Counted from the stretch's first letter, positions 42,966 through 52,074 are shown. The stretch: DNA of 64,000 nt from Pannonibacter phragmitetus DSM 14782 (GCF_000382365.1 NZ_KB908223.1:94838-158837), one strand, 5' to 3'. The notes: generated by a model from the sequence alone, not told the origin. Program-made: numbers and translations.

Positions 42966-43637
42966 ATGTCCACACTAGCCGCCCCCGGCCGGGGTGTCCT
43001 CGACCAGATTGCCCTGCTGCCCCGCTCCACCCGCCCGCTGATCATCTGCGACGTGGACGAGGTGGTGCTGCATATGATCCTGCATCTGGAGGAATTCCTT
43101 GCCGCGCGCGGCCTTGCCTTCATCGCCTATAGCTACAGGCTGACCGGCAACATTGCCGAAGAGGCGTCCGGCCGGGTGCTTGGGGCAGAGGAAGTCCACC
43201 GTCTGGTACAAGGCTTCTTCGAGGATATCTCGGACCGGCAGACCATCGTCGATGGGGCGGCCGCGGCCCTGACCCGCCTGTCGGAAGCCTTCGAGATCGT
43301 CTTTCTGACCAATCTGCCGGGCGTTGCCAACAAGCCCTTGCGCGAGAAGCTGCTGGCTGCCCATGGGCTGAGCTTTCCGGTCGTCACCAATTCCGGCCCC
43401 AAGGGCGGAGCTGTTGCCGCGCTCTCTGCCGGGCGCGGCCAGCCGGTCGTCTTCATCGATGACAGCCCGCAGAATCTTCAGTCGGTGGCGCAGGCGCTGC
43501 CTTCGGCGCGGCTGATCCAGTTCGTGGCCGATGCGCGCTTCCGTCAAGCGCTCGATCCCCTGCCCGGCCTTGATCTTGTCTCCGGTGACTGGCTTGAGAC
43601 AGAAGCCCATATCAGGACTATGATCGCCTCCCGGTAG
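42966..43637 (+). CDS. HAD-like hydrolase of unknown substrate
   Basis: A 223-residue protein starting [23 protein letters not shown] (about 28-40) carries the DxD nucleophile motif of HAD phosphatases, IVFLTNLPG the second-motif Thr, and [14 protein letters not shown] the acidic motif IV. The substrate cannot be told. It forms an apparent operon with DUF3572 and lies 16 bp before dinB. Confidence 0.82.
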   Translation: MSTLAAPGRGVLDQIALLPRSTRPLIICDVDEVVLHMILHLEEFLAARGLAFIAYSYRLTGNIAEEASGRVLGAEEVHRLVQGFFEDISDRQTIVDGAAAALTRLSEAFEIVFLTNLPGVANKPLREKLLAAHGLSFPVVTNSGPKGGAVAALSAGRGQPVVFIDDSPQNLQSVAQALPSARLIQFVADARFRQALDPLPGLDLVSGDWLETEAHIRTMIASR

Positions 43638-43653
43638 GATCAGGGCCAAAGGC

Positions 43654-44982
43654 ATGGGTGAAGCGGGCAGCACAGACGCAACAGCGGCGGGGCAGCGCCC
43701 CCGGCCGCTTTGCCGTGACTGCGGCGCAAGGCCGGAGCCCGGCCGCCAGCGCTGCAAGGCCTGCGGCAGCCCGCGCCTTGTCAGCCATCCGGAGCTGGAC
43801 CAGCTCGCAATCGCCCATATCGACTGCGACGCCTTCTATGCGTCCATCGAAAAGCGCGACAATCCGGAGCTGCGTGATCTTCCAGTCATCGTCGGCGGAG
43901 GCCAGCGCGGCGTGGTCTCCACCTGCTGCTACATCGCCCGCATCCATGGGGTGCGCTCGGCCATGCCCATGTACAAGGCGCTGGAAGCCTGCCCGGACGC
44001 TGTCGTGATCAAGCCCAACATGGCCAAATACGCCGAAACAGGACGGCTGGTGCGCGAGCGGATGCTGGCGCTGACGCCGCTGGTGGAGCCGATTTCCATC
44101 GACGAAGCGTTTCTTGATCTCACCGGCACCGAGCGGCTGCACCACGCCACACCTGCCGAAGTGCTGGCCCGCTTCATCCGCGATCTGGAAAGCGAGGTGG
44201 GCATCACCGCCTCCGTTGGCCTTGCCCCAAACAAGTTCCTCGCCAAGATCGCTTCCGACCTCGACAAGCCGCGCGGGTTTTCGGTGATCGGCGCGGCGGA
44301 GGCCAAGAGCTTTCTGGCGGAACGGCACGTGGGTCTCATCTGGGGCGTCGGCAAGGTGTTTCAGGGCAAGCTTGCCAGCGACGGCATCACCACCATCGGC
44401 CAGCTTCAGGCCATGGACCCGTCCGATCTCATCCGCCGCTATGGCACCATGGGCCTGAGGCTGGCAAAACTCTGCCAGGGCGTGGATGACCGCACCGTCT
44501 CGCCGGAACGGGAGACGAAGAGCATCAGTGCCGAAACCACATTCGACAAGGATATCGCCCAGGTGCCGGTGCTGCGGCCCATCCTGCGGGATCTTTCGGA
44601 AAAAGTGTCGCGGCGCATGAAGAAGGCGGGCTTTGCCGGGCGCACCGTGACGCTGAAACTGAAGACCGCAGACTTTCGCTCCATCACCCGCTCACGCCAG
44701 CTGTCCAGCCCGACGCAGCTTGCCGGACGCATCTTTGCGCTTGGGGACGAGCTTCTGGCAGAGGCAGCCAAAGGCCAGCATTTCCGCCTCATCGGCATCG
44801 GCCTGTCGGACCTGTGCGATGCAGAGCTTGCAGATCCGGCTGATCTCGTTGATCAGGACGCCGGCCGTCAGGCAAAGGCCGAGCGGGCCATCGACGCCTT
44901 GCGCGAGAAATTCGGCCTGACTGCCGTCGAAACGGGCCTCACCCATGCAGCCAAGCTGAAACGGCGGCCGGAGGTGGAGTAA
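43654..44982 (+). CDS. dinB: DNA polymerase IV with N-terminal zinc ribbon
   Basis: A 442-residue Y-family polymerase for translesion synthesis. After a zinc-ribbon-like N-terminus ([19 protein letters not shown], residues 19-37) come [14 protein letters not shown] with the first catalytic Asp, the SIDEAF motif with the Asp/Glu pair, the helix-hairpin-helix region [15 protein letters not shown] and the little finger domain. The extra zinc ribbon is found in a subset of alphaproteobacterial DinB proteins. No beta-clamp motif is obvious at the C-terminus. Confidence 0.92.
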   Translation: MGEAGSTDATAAGQRPRPLCRDCGARPEPGRQRCKACGSPRLVSHPELDQLAIAHIDCDAFYASIEKRDNPELRDLPVIVGGGQRGVVSTCCYIARIHGVRSAMPMYKALEACPDAVVIKPNMAKYAETGRLVRERMLALTPLVEPISIDEAFLDLTGTERLHHATPAEVLARFIRDLESEVGITASVGLAPNKFLAKIASDLDKPRGFSVIGAAEAKSFLAERHVGLIWGVGKVFQGKLASDGITTIGQLQAMDPSDLIRRYGTMGLRLAKLCQGVDDRTVSPERETKSISAETTFDKDIAQVPVLRPILRDLSEKVSRRMKKAGFAGRTVTLKLKTADFRSITRSRQLSSPTQLAGRIFALGDELLAEAAKGQHFRLIGIGLSDLCDAELADPADLVDQDAGRQAKAERAIDALREKFGLTAVETGLTHAAKLKRRPEVE

Positions 44983-45028
44983 ACCAGCCCCTTCCTGCAG
45001 CCTGAGTAAAGCACCCAACCCCTCTCGA

Positions 45029-45161
45029 TCGTCTTCCCGGACGCGCTTGCGCGATCCGGGACCGGTGAGCCGGGGTGTTGGTTGGATTTTGGCGGAACCA
45101 GAACCGAAAGGCCTTGGCTCACCGGTACCGGATCTTCGCTTCGCTTTCGTCCGGTATGACG
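45029..45161. repeat. Inverted doublet of a palindromic intergenic element
   Basis: Copy 1 (45029-45071) and copy 2 (45116-45161, reversed) share the outer CCGGA...TCCGG(G/T)ACCGGTGAGCC part, while their inner stem and loop differ (GCGC-based in copy 1, AAGCGAAG-based in copy 2). They sit 44 bp apart in the 222-bp gap between dinB and eipB and could serve as a terminator between these convergent genes. Confidence 0.75.
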
Positions 45162-45204
45162 AAGGAGAGGTTGTAGCTGCCTCGCAGGCGACTCTCCTCC
45201 GCGC

Positions 45205-46098
45205 TCACTTCTTGCAGGGAGCAGCTGCCGGGAGGGCCTCGAAGTTGGTCAGCTTGCCTTCCAGCTTGAAGTCGCCGTAGTCGAGCTTCAGCTTGCGGCT
45301 GACGCCGTTTTCATAAAGCAGGAAGCTGATCTGGTAGACGGGCGTTGCCTCGCCGCCGTGATCCAGATCCGGATCGAAATAGGCAATGGTCACCGGCCAG
45401 CGCTGCCCCGCGCCGATGCCGGTCACGGCCTTGGCTTCTTCCTCGCCCGGCGCATCCTCACCCGATTGCGGCGCACCGATGACGGCTGCGGTGCCATAGA
45501 CCTTCTCGCCCGTCTCCGCCCCGTCGAACACATCCGCCTCGAAGAAGGAGCCGCCCTCTCGGGCCGCGTTGATCAGCGCCTGAATGTGAGAGATCGGGTA
45601 ATAGACATCCTTGCCCGTCTCGACCTTCTTTTCCTCGGGCTCGGTGAGGCTGATGGTCAGACGGTTGTCCTTTTCCTCGGCCGTGCCCCGGGTTTCGACG
45701 GTCAGCGTCTGGCCGGAATAGGTCTGGCTGAGGAACTCCAGCGTGTTGGCTTCCGGCTCCTCGAAGGTGGAGTTGCGCAGATCGGTGATGCTGGAGGTGC
45801 CGCTGTCATCGACAAAACGGGTGACGATGCGCAGATTGACCGCGTACCCCTCGCAGGCCGAACCAGTCATTTCATAGACCATGCGCCCGGTGATATCGGA
45901 AATGCTGACGCCATCGCCCGCATCCGAGAGCTTCATGTCATAGACGGCACGGTGCGGCATCAGCGGCAGCGGGCCGGACTGGGCGGAAGCGGCGGCGCTG
46001 CCCGCCCCGGCAAGGCCGATCATGCCGGACAGAAAGATTGGCCAGGCGCGCCAGGATCCCTTGAAGATAGGAACGGCAGCTCTTTTTCCCGACATCAA
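45205..46098 (-). CDS. eipB: Cell envelope integrity protein EipB (DUF1849)
   Basis: A 297-residue periplasmic protein. A signal peptide (hydrophobic about 18-38, AGAGSAAASA) precedes MPHRAVYDMKLSDAG, the opening strand of the DUF1849/EipB beta-spiral. Two Cys residues, in GSACEGYAV and the C-terminal PCKK, correspond to the conserved disulfide of the family. EipB supports outer-membrane integrity in Brucella and relatives. It stands alone, convergent with dinB. Confidence 0.9.
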   Translation of the reverse strand: MMSGKRAAVPIFKGSWRAWPIFLSGMIGLAGAGSAAASAQSGPLPLMPHRAVYDMKLSDAGDGVSISDITGRMVYEMTGSACEGYAVNLRIVTRFVDDSGTSSITDLRNSTFEEPEANTLEFLSQTYSGQTLTVETRGTAEEKDNRLTISLTEPEEKKVETGKDVYYPISHIQALINAAREGGSFFEADVFDGAETGEKVYGTAAVIGAPQSGEDAPGEEEAKAVTGIGAGQRWPVTIAYFDPDLDHGGEATPVYQISFLLYENGVSRKLKLDYGDFKLEGKLTNFEALPAAAPCKK

Positions 46099-46328
46099 TC
46101 ACTCCTCATCGAACCCATGAACTGTCAGCCAGCAGCCCTTTCCCTAGCACACTCGCTGGCAATTCGGGCAAGTTTGAAGCAGCGCGGGACAAGTTTGCCC
46201 CCAAAGATGCTGCAAGTCAGCTTCCTGCCCTCAGTTTCGGACGGCCGAAGGCCCGGAAGCCCTTGCCGGGCGTGCAAATTTGCGCAATCACTGGCGCCGG
46301 TTCCCGCCCCTTTTCAGAGGAAGATTCC

Positions 46329-46793
46329 ATGTCTGGTACCATCGAAGCCCGCCTCGCCGAACTCGGCGTCACCCTGCCGGTTCCCGTTGCTCCGCAGGCC
46401 AATTATGTTCCGGTGGTGCGCACCGGCAACCTGCTGTTCATTGCCGGCCAGATTCCGATCGGCCCGAACGGCATCGAATATGTCGGCAAGGTCGGCGCGG
46501 AATTCAGCGTTGAGGAAGGTGCCGCCTGCGCCCGCCTGTGCGCCATCAACATCCTCGCCCAGACCAAGGCTGCCATCGGTGACCTCGACAAGGTGGTGCG
46601 CGTCGTCAAGCTGACCGGCATGATCAACTCCACGCCGGACTTCATCCAGCAGTCGCAGGTCGTCAACGGCTGCTCCGACTTCATCGTCGAGGTGTTCGGT
46701 GACAAGGGCCGCCATGCCCGCACCTCCGTCTCCGTCGCCTCCCTGCCCTTCGGCGTTGCCGTCGAGGTCGAGGCTGTCATCGAAGTCGAATAA
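46329..46793 (+). CDS. RidA/YjgF-family protein
   Basis: A 154-residue protein starting MSGTIEARLAELG. This is the longer RidA subgroup (ANYVPVVRTGNLLFIAGQIP, then VRVVKLTGMINSTPDF and GRHARTSVSVASLPFGVAVEVE). It keeps the conserved Arg (RTSV) and Glu of the enamine-hydrolysing family. It is the first gene of a RidA, glycerophosphodiesterase, FemAB-like, HIT run that is conserved in Hyphomicrobiales, though a terminator at 46804 separates it from the next. Confidence 0.9.
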   Translation: MSGTIEARLAELGVTLPVPVAPQANYVPVVRTGNLLFIAGQIPIGPNGIEYVGKVGAEFSVEEGAACARLCAINILAQTKAAIGDLDKVVRVVKLTGMINSTPDFIQQSQVVNGCSDFIVEVFGDKGRHARTSVSVASLPFGVAVEVEAVIEVE

Positions 46794-46803
46794 TCTTCGG
46801 CTA

Positions 46804-46839
46804 AAGCTCCGGGCGGGCTGCCTGCCCGGAGCTTGTTTT
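46804..46839 (+). terminator. Intrinsic terminator after the RidA gene
   Basis: AAGCTCCGGGC (46804-46814) pairs perfectly with GCCCGGAGCTT (46824-46834); 9-base loop, then GTTTTC. It lies 10 bp past the RidA stop. Confidence 0.8.
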
Positions 46840-46879
46840 CCCTTGCTGCGGCGATTGCCGCCATTCCGGATCATTTCCC

Positions 46880-47641
46880 ATGACCGACCATTCCTGGATC
46901 GTTTCCCGCCCGATTGCCCACCGCGGCTTCCACACGGCTTCCGCCGGCATCATGGAAAACAGCCCCACCGCCATTGCCGAGGCGATGACGCGCAATTACG
47001 CCATTGAGGTGGACGTGCAGGAAACCGCCGATGGCAGGGCGCTCGTGTTCCATGATGATGACCTGGACAGGCTGGCAGAAGGCACTGGTCCCGTTCTGGC
47101 CCGCACGGCTGGCGAACTGACCGCCATCCGCATGCAGAAGGGCACGGACCGTCTGTGGCTGCTGGAAGAGCTTCTGGAACAGGTGAACGGCAAGGTGACT
47201 CTGGTCGTCGAGATCAAGTCGCTGATGAAACCGGATGCCCAGGCAGATTTCGTGCGCCATGTTGCCGATACGGTGCGCGGCTACAAGGGCCCGCTGGTGC
47301 TGAAGTCCTTTGATCCGGACATGCTGTCCGTGCTGCGCGAGCATGCGCCGGAAATTCCGCGCGGCATCGTTGCCGACAGCACGCCCAACAAGGGCGAGTA
47401 CCGCCAGCTGACGCGCATGCAGCGCTTCATCCACCGCCACCTGCTGCACGCCCCGCGCACGAAGCCGCATTTCATCTCCTATCACTACAAGGACTTGCCG
47501 ATGATGGGGCCGAGCGTCCTGCGCAAGTTCTTCAACCTGCCGATCATGGCCTGGACCGTGCGTGACCCAGCCGACCGCCAGCGCGCGCTTGCCTTCGCAG
47601 ACCAGATCATTTTTGAGGGCTTTGACACCGACAAGGTGTGA
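46880..47641 (+). CDS. Glycerophosphodiester phosphodiesterase
   Basis: A 253-residue GDPD-family TIM barrel without signal peptide, hence cytosolic. IAHRGFHTASAG (catalytic His-Arg), YAIEVDVQETADG (metal-binding Glu and Asp) and LVFHDDDLDRLAEG (second catalytic His) are all present. It cleaves glycerophosphodiesters to glycerol-3-P and an alcohol. Confidence 0.9.
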   Translation: MTDHSWIVSRPIAHRGFHTASAGIMENSPTAIAEAMTRNYAIEVDVQETADGRALVFHDDDLDRLAEGTGPVLARTAGELTAIRMQKGTDRLWLLEELLEQVNGKVTLVVEIKSLMKPDAQADFVRHVADTVRGYKGPLVLKSFDPDMLSVLREHAPEIPRGIVADSTPNKGEYRQLTRMQRFIHRHLLHAPRTKPHFISYHYKDLPMMGPSVLRKFFNLPIMAWTVRDPADRQRALAFADQIIFEGFDTDKV

Positions 47642-47769
47642 GGGCAGCCGCAGTCAGGGCACATACCTGCAAAATCTGCCCAAGCCCCCTTGCACTGCGC
47701 TCTACAGGCTCTACCCTTTGAGCGAGGCGCAAACCTCCTGCGCCAGTCAGCCTTGAGGATAGCGGTCGC

Positions 47770-49059
47770 ATGAGCGGCAACACACCGGCAGATCAGGACG
47801 GCGGCCTTGCGGTGACGCTGCGCATTGCCAATGGCCTTGGCGGCGTAGCGGCAGAGGACTGGGACAGGCTCGCCAATCCCGGCTGGAGCCTGGGTCCAGG
47901 CGGCCACCTCAAGCCTTCAGAAACAGAATCCGGTGCGGACTTCAACCCATTCATATGCCACGCTTTTCTGCAGGCGCTCGAAGAAGCGGGCTGTGCCACG
48001 GCCCGTACCGGCTGGGCGCCACATCATCTGCTGCTGGAAGCCGAAGACGGAAAGCTGCTGGGCGCAGTTCCGGCCTGGCTGAAAAGCCATTCGCAGGGCG
48101 AATATGTGTTCGACCACGGCTGGGCGGAAGCGTTTCACCGTGCCGGCGGCGAGTATTATCCCAAGCTTCAGGTGAGCGTGCCCTTCACGCCCGCGACGGG
48201 GCGCCGTTTTCTTACTCATCCCGATCTCGACCGGGAAACCGGCATCGCCGCCCTGTCGCAGGGGCTGGTGGAGGTCTGCCGCCAGTCGGGCGCGTCCTCC
48301 GTCCACGCCACGTTCCTGACCGAACCGGAATGGAACCAGATGGGCGATGCCGGCTATCTGCTGCGCACCGACCAGCAGTTCCACTGGGAGAACCGGGGCT
48401 ACGCAAGCTTTGACGGCTTCCTGGAGGATCTGGCCTCGCGCAAGCGCAAGGCCATCCGCAAGGAGCGCAAGGAGGCCCTGTCGGCCGGCATCGAGGTGGA
48501 ATGGGTGACGGGCCGCGACCTGACCGAGGCCCATTGGGATGCCTTCTTCGCCTTCTACATGGACACGGGCGCACGCAAATGGGGCCGTCCCTATCTCAAC
48601 CGGCGCTTCTTCTCGCTGGTGAGCGAGCGCATGGCGGAGCGCATCCTGCTGGTCATGGCCAAACGCGAGGGGCGCTACATCGCCGGGGCGCTGAATTTCA
48701 TCGGCTCGGACACGCTGTTTGGCCGCAACTGGGGCTGCACGGAGCATCACCCCTTCCTGCATTTCGAGCTTTGCTACTATCAGGCCATCGACTTTGCCAT
48801 CGCCCATGGGCTGAAGGTGGTGGAGGCGGGAGCGCAGGGCGAACACAAGCTGGCGCGCGGCTACCTGCCCCGGCTCACCCGCTCCGCCCACTGGATCGCC
48901 CATCCGGGCCTTCGGGCCGCCGTCGCCGATTATCTGGAGCGGGAGCGGCGGGCGGTGGAGATGGATGCCGCCATCCTCAGCGAACACGCCCCCTTCCGGA
49001 AGGGCGGCCAAGATCAGGCGCCGGAGGCCGCATGTGACGCAGAGTCCTCAGAGAGTTGA
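47770..49059 (+). CDS. FemAB-like/GNAT N-acyltransferase (PF04339-type)
   Basis: A 429-residue cytosolic protein of the peptidogalycan/FemAB-like GNAT family. Markers are DFNPFICHAFLQALEEAG, PAWLKSHSQGEYVFDHGWAEAF, the basic segment RKRKAIRKERKEAL and a C-terminal GNAT core with GALNFIGSDTLFGRNWG and VEAGAQGEHKLARGYLP. Members are thought to transfer acyl or aminoacyl groups but no substrate is established. It follows the glycerophosphodiesterase gene in a conserved order and precedes the HIT gene. Confidence 0.88.
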   Translation: MSGNTPADQDGGLAVTLRIANGLGGVAAEDWDRLANPGWSLGPGGHLKPSETESGADFNPFICHAFLQALEEAGCATARTGWAPHHLLLEAEDGKLLGAVPAWLKSHSQGEYVFDHGWAEAFHRAGGEYYPKLQVSVPFTPATGRRFLTHPDLDRETGIAALSQGLVEVCRQSGASSVHATFLTEPEWNQMGDAGYLLRTDQQFHWENRGYASFDGFLEDLASRKRKAIRKERKEALSAGIEVEWVTGRDLTEAHWDAFFAFYMDTGARKWGRPYLNRRFFSLVSERMAERILLVMAKREGRYIAGALNFIGSDTLFGRNWGCTEHHPFLHFELCYYQAIDFAIAHGLKVVEAGAQGEHKLARGYLPRLTRSAHWIAHPGLRAAVADYLERERRAVEMDAAILSEHAPFRKGGQDQAPEAACDAESSES

Positions 49060-49182
49060 GAACCGCGTTTCACACACTGAGTCAGCGGCTTCACAAACAG
49101 AATCAATGCCCCGCAAATGCCCGTTGCCCGGCTGCAAGGGGGCAGCTAGGGTGCCCGCAAACACCCTTGAACGGAGAGACTG

Positions 49183-49611
49183 ATGACCAGCCCTGCCTAT
49201 GACGACAGCAACGTCTTTGCCAAGATCCTGCGCGGCGAACTGCCCAGCCACAAGCTCTATGAAGACGGCAAGACGCTGGTGATCATGGACATCATGCCCC
49301 GTGGCGACGGCCATGTGCTGGTGATCCCCAAGGCGCCGTCGCGCAACATTCTGGATATCGCAGAGGAAGACCTCTTCGCCGTCATGGCCACCGTGAAGAA
49401 GATGGCACAGGCCGTGATGAAGGCCTTCAGCGCCGATGGCACGACAATCCAGCAGTTTTCGGAAAGCGCCGGCGGCCAGGTGGTGTTCCACACCCATTTC
49501 CACGTGATCCCGCGCTTTGAAGGCATAGCCCTTCGCCCCCACACCAGCGCCATGGCCGATCAGGCCGTGCTGGCCGAACAGGCAGACAAGATCCGCGCCG
49601 CACTGGCGTAA
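49183..49611 (+). CDS. HIT-family nucleotide hydrolase
   Basis: A 142-residue histidine-triad protein. It opens with DDSNVFAKILRGELPSHKLYED and carries the triad VVFHTHFHVIP (about 100-110), whose second and third His are catalytic. HIT hydrolases split nucleoside phosphoramidates or dinucleotides. Preceded by GGAGAG and 123 bp after the FemAB-like gene. Confidence 0.92.
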   Translation: MTSPAYDDSNVFAKILRGELPSHKLYEDGKTLVIMDIMPRGDGHVLVIPKAPSRNILDIAEEDLFAVMATVKKMAQAVMKAFSADGTTIQQFSESAGGQVVFHTHFHVIPRFEGIALRPHTSAMADQAVLAEQADKIRAALA

Positions 49612-49638
49612 AGACAAGAAGCTGCTGGGTTGCTCCCT

Positions 49639-50004
49639 TCACCCCAGCAGCAGCCAGCCGCCGATGAGAACAGCTTCGGCGGCAAGAACACCGGCGAACA
49701 CGGTCTGCCGGGCGGCATGGAAGGCGGCAAAGCCGCTAACTGCGGCGGCCACACGCAGCCAGGCGGAGGTCTCGGCCAGCGCTCCGCTCGGGAAAAGGAT
49801 CAGCTTCGAGATCACTCCTGCCACCAGAGCCGTAGCGATGGAGCGCACGAAGATCAGGATCTCGCTGTCCTCGCGCAGGTTTCCTGCCGCCAGCACCCCC
49901 AGCCAGCGCCAGATATCCGTCGCCAGCCATCCGGCGAAGATGATCATCACATAGGGCCACCACGCTGTCACGCCCTGCATGAAGGCTGTATCTGCCGCCA
50001 TCAT
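49639..50004 (-). CDS. azlD: AzlD-family branched-chain amino acid exporter subunit
   Basis: A 121-residue membrane protein with four helices, starting MMAADTAFMQGVTAWWPYV in an ATGA overlap with the azlC stop. FAGWLATDIWRWLGVLAAG and the end VLIGGWLLLG match AzlD partners. It acts with AzlC (50001-50792) in amino-acid export. Confidence 0.88.
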   Translation of the reverse strand: MMAADTAFMQGVTAWWPYVMIIFAGWLATDIWRWLGVLAAGNLREDSEILIFVRSIATALVAGVISKLILFPSGALAETSAWLRVAAAVSGFAAFHAARQTVFAGVLAAEAVLIGGWLLLG

Positions 50005-50792
50005 TCGGCCCCCCATCCTGCCCGGCGGGCAATCCGGACCGCCAGATAGGCCGCTGTGCCGCCCACCGCGCCGGTGATCAGCAGGTCCGGCCCCGGCATG
50101 AGCCAGTAGAACAGCGGCCCCAGCACGAGGCCGAGGACCATCGCCAGCTTGTCGGTGGGCAGGCGCCCCGCCGTCCACAGCGAGCAGAGGAAATAGACCG
50201 GTGTCAGCAGGAACAGCGCTCCGGCCACCATCGGCGGCATGTTGTCGACCAGAACATAGGAAACACCGGTCACCACCGTCACCGTGCCGGTGAGGAAACA
50301 GGCAAAGCCGAGGAAGAACGGCAGCCGCCCGGACCTTGGCAGATCCGGCAGGTTTCGCATGGCAAAGACCCAGGCGGTGATGGCGACGAAATGCGAGGCA
50401 AAGAGCAGCAGCCAGGTTGGCGCTTTCTTCTCCGCCCGCAACACCGGCATCAGCGCCACCGTCATCGGCATCAGGCGCACGGAGGCCAGAGCTACGGCAA
50501 TGGCCGCCGGGATGAGCCCCATACCGGAGGCAATCGCCCCGGTCAGCACCACGATGCTGGGCAGCGCCCAGACGAGGCCGGCCATCATCAGCGTCTGCGG
50601 CAGCGTCAGCCCGCTTTCCCGCGCCAGCCCCGCATAGCCGACGAAGGCCGCAGCGAGAATGAAGCCCGGAATGGAAATGGCGGCCCGGACGCCCCTGAAA
50701 GCCCAGACCCGCGCCGGAAGAACCGTCTCAGTCTCCGGTGCAGGGGCTGCCCCTGTTCCCGTTCCGGGAGGCGGCATGTCTGATTGCGTCAT
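50001..50792 (-). CDS. azlC: AzlC-family branched-chain amino acid permease
   Basis: A 263-residue membrane protein (start MTQSDMPPPG at 50792). After a Pro/Gly-rich tail come about seven helices, with GFILAAAFVGYAGLARESGLT and LASVRLMPMTVALMPVLR, the conserved AzlC stretch. It is the large subunit of an LIV-E/AzlCD-type exporter. The 254 bp between its start and the GIY-YIG gene hold nothing I can support. Confidence 0.88.
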   Translation of the reverse strand: MTQSDMPPPGTGTGAAPAPETETVLPARVWAFRGVRAAISIPGFILAAAFVGYAGLARESGLTLPQTLMMAGLVWALPSIVVLTGAIASGMGLIPAAIAVALASVRLMPMTVALMPVLRAEKKAPTWLLLFASHFVAITAWVFAMRNLPDLPRSGRLPFFLGFACFLTGTVTVVTGVSYVLVDNMPPMVAGALFLLTPVYFLCSLWTAGRLPTDKLAMVLGLVLGPLFYWLMPGPDLLITGAVGGTAAYLAVRIARRAGWGAE

Positions 50793-51046
50793 GATCCGTG
50801 ATCCGTCCGGATGGACCACGGCCGGAGCCAAGCACCCCAGACCACGGCAGCCCACCCGCTTGCAGAACATTGGCACACACGGAAGCAGTGTGCGGCAGGA
50901 GGCCTATTGGTAACACCGCCAAGCTGCATGAGCCAAGGCCGGGAGGGCGAAAAAGGGTTCGGTGTGGAGAATAACTTCTTTGCACACACTCAACGTCACC
51001 AAGACGAGAGACGGAATGCATAAGCGTCAACTGATCAGCGAGCTTT

Positions 51047-51748
51047 TCATAAGGAAAAGCGGATCGGGTTTGCTAAACCTTTTTTCTTTTGCAATCGTTT
51101 ATTAAGAAAACGTGAGCGAACTGCATCATCAGCGACGACACCGGAAAACCGCCAACGATCCCCTACCTTTTCCCAAGAATTGACTTTAAAAACCTCAACA
51201 ATGAACCCGCGATATTCAGACAAAGCAAACTTAATTTTCTTTGTTCTCCGATCGGCAATTTTCCAATTTCCGCGAGTTACATCATAGAATGATTTCGAAA
51301 ATTTCGCCTCTCTGTAACTCTTATTTATGTTTATAATAACAATATCGTGATCAATATATTCAAGCGTCGGCGCCATATACCTTCTTTGAAGCTCTTCGAC
51401 TGTCATAATTCCAAAATTCGAAGAATTCCACCCAGATGCAACGTTCGTCAACTGATAATCATTAAAATTCAAAAAATCAATTAAGACAGACTCAACCAAA
51501 AGACTTTGTGAATCGCTCATTCCGTGCCTAATTATAATATGCTCAACATTAGACCCTCGACGCATGATTGACTTTATTCGTTCAATTTTTTCAGTTACGG
51601 CATCTGATAAAACAGCACCTGCAGCGTGTGAGAATACCCGATTTCCTTTTCCCTTTCCTATATAGAATGGTTTTCCGGTCATCGGATCAATCAGCGCATA
51701 AACATAAAACCCAATATCTTCTTCAATACTACTGTCAAAATATTTCAT
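51047..51748 (-). CDS. AT-rich GIY-YIG nuclease-family protein (LEM-3-like)
   Basis: A 233-residue protein. The ATG at 51748 is chosen because GGGAG lies seven bases upstream. The N-terminal half is a GIY-YIG domain (about 12-105): GFYVYALIDPMTGKPFYIGKG supplies the GIY and YIG strands, R-rich KIERIKSIMRRG follows, and ESVLIDFL supplies the catalytic-type Glu. The C-terminal half is unassigned and basic, ending KKGLANPIRFSL. By eye GC is about 40%, far below both neighbours, with many AAA/TTT codons, so the gene is foreign. It starts 25 bases after the ParD-like gene, in the place of a ParE toxin. Confidence 0.82.
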   Translation of the reverse strand: MKYFDSSIEEDIGFYVYALIDPMTGKPFYIGKGKGNRVFSHAAGAVLSDAVTEKIERIKSIMRRGSNVEHIIIRHGMSDSQSLLVESVLIDFLNFNDYQLTNVASGWNSSNFGIMTVEELQRRYMAPTLEYIDHDIVIININKSYREAKFSKSFYDVTRGNWKIADRRTKKIKFALSEYRGFIVEVFKVNSWEKVGDRWRFSGVVADDAVRSRFLNKRLQKKKGLANPIRFSL

Positions 51749-51785
51749 CTTCACTCTCCCGACGCGATTTTAATCAAAATATTTC
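51735..51785. repeat. Duplicated 12-mer spanning the antitoxin/nuclease junction
   Basis: TCAAAATATTTC occurs at 51735-51746 (first codons of the GIY-YIG gene) and at 51774-51785 (last codons and stop of the ParD-like gene), 39 bp apart. In the coding sense, GAAATATTTTGA ends one gene and begins the next. It may be a footprint of the joining of these genes. Confidence 0.6.
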
Positions 51786-52034
51786 CTCGCGGGCCTCGGC
51801 AAGCATGCCGTCAAAGTCCATGTCAGAGGCACTGCCGCTGGCCTTGCCCTCCTGCCAAAGGCTTTTCAGGTGCTTGATATCCCCGCGCCGCTGTGCCCAT
51901 TTGGCGGACCAGTCGCGCAGGGCCTCGCGGATGACCTCACTGCCGCTGGCATAGGCGCCGCTGGCAACGGCCTCGCGCAGCAGGTCGGCCTGCTGCGGCG
52001 TCATGGAAACGCTGATCTTTTCGACATTGGCCAT
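51774..52034 (-). CDS. ParD/CopG-type ribbon-helix-helix antitoxin
   Basis: An 86-residue protein starting MANVEKISVSMTPQQADLLR, the beta strand of a ribbon-helix-helix fold, followed by SGAYASGSEVIREALRDW, the diagnostic ParD helix pair, and an acidic C-terminal tail (MDFDGMLAEAREEIF) of the kind that wraps the toxin. It would repress its own promoter through the palindrome at 52056-52074. GC is normal for this genome. No ParE reading frame follows; a GIY-YIG gene takes its place. Confidence 0.88.
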   Translation of the reverse strand: MANVEKISVSMTPQQADLLREAVASGAYASGSEVIREALRDWSAKWAQRRGDIKHLKSLWQEGKASGSASDMDFDGMLAEAREEIF

Positions 52035-52055
52035 GAAGCATCTCGCCGTTGGATT

Positions 52056-52074
52056 GGTGGTAAAGATTACCACC
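52056..52074 (-). promoter_or_regulatory. Palindromic autoregulatory operator and promoter of the ParD-like gene
   Basis: GGTGGTAA-AGA-TTACCACC is a perfect 8-3-8 palindrome 21 bp upstream of the ATG. On the minus strand a TTGAAG -35-like box lies 17 bp before TAATCT, a possible -10 that falls inside the palindrome, so a bound repressor would block polymerase. Confidence 0.7.
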
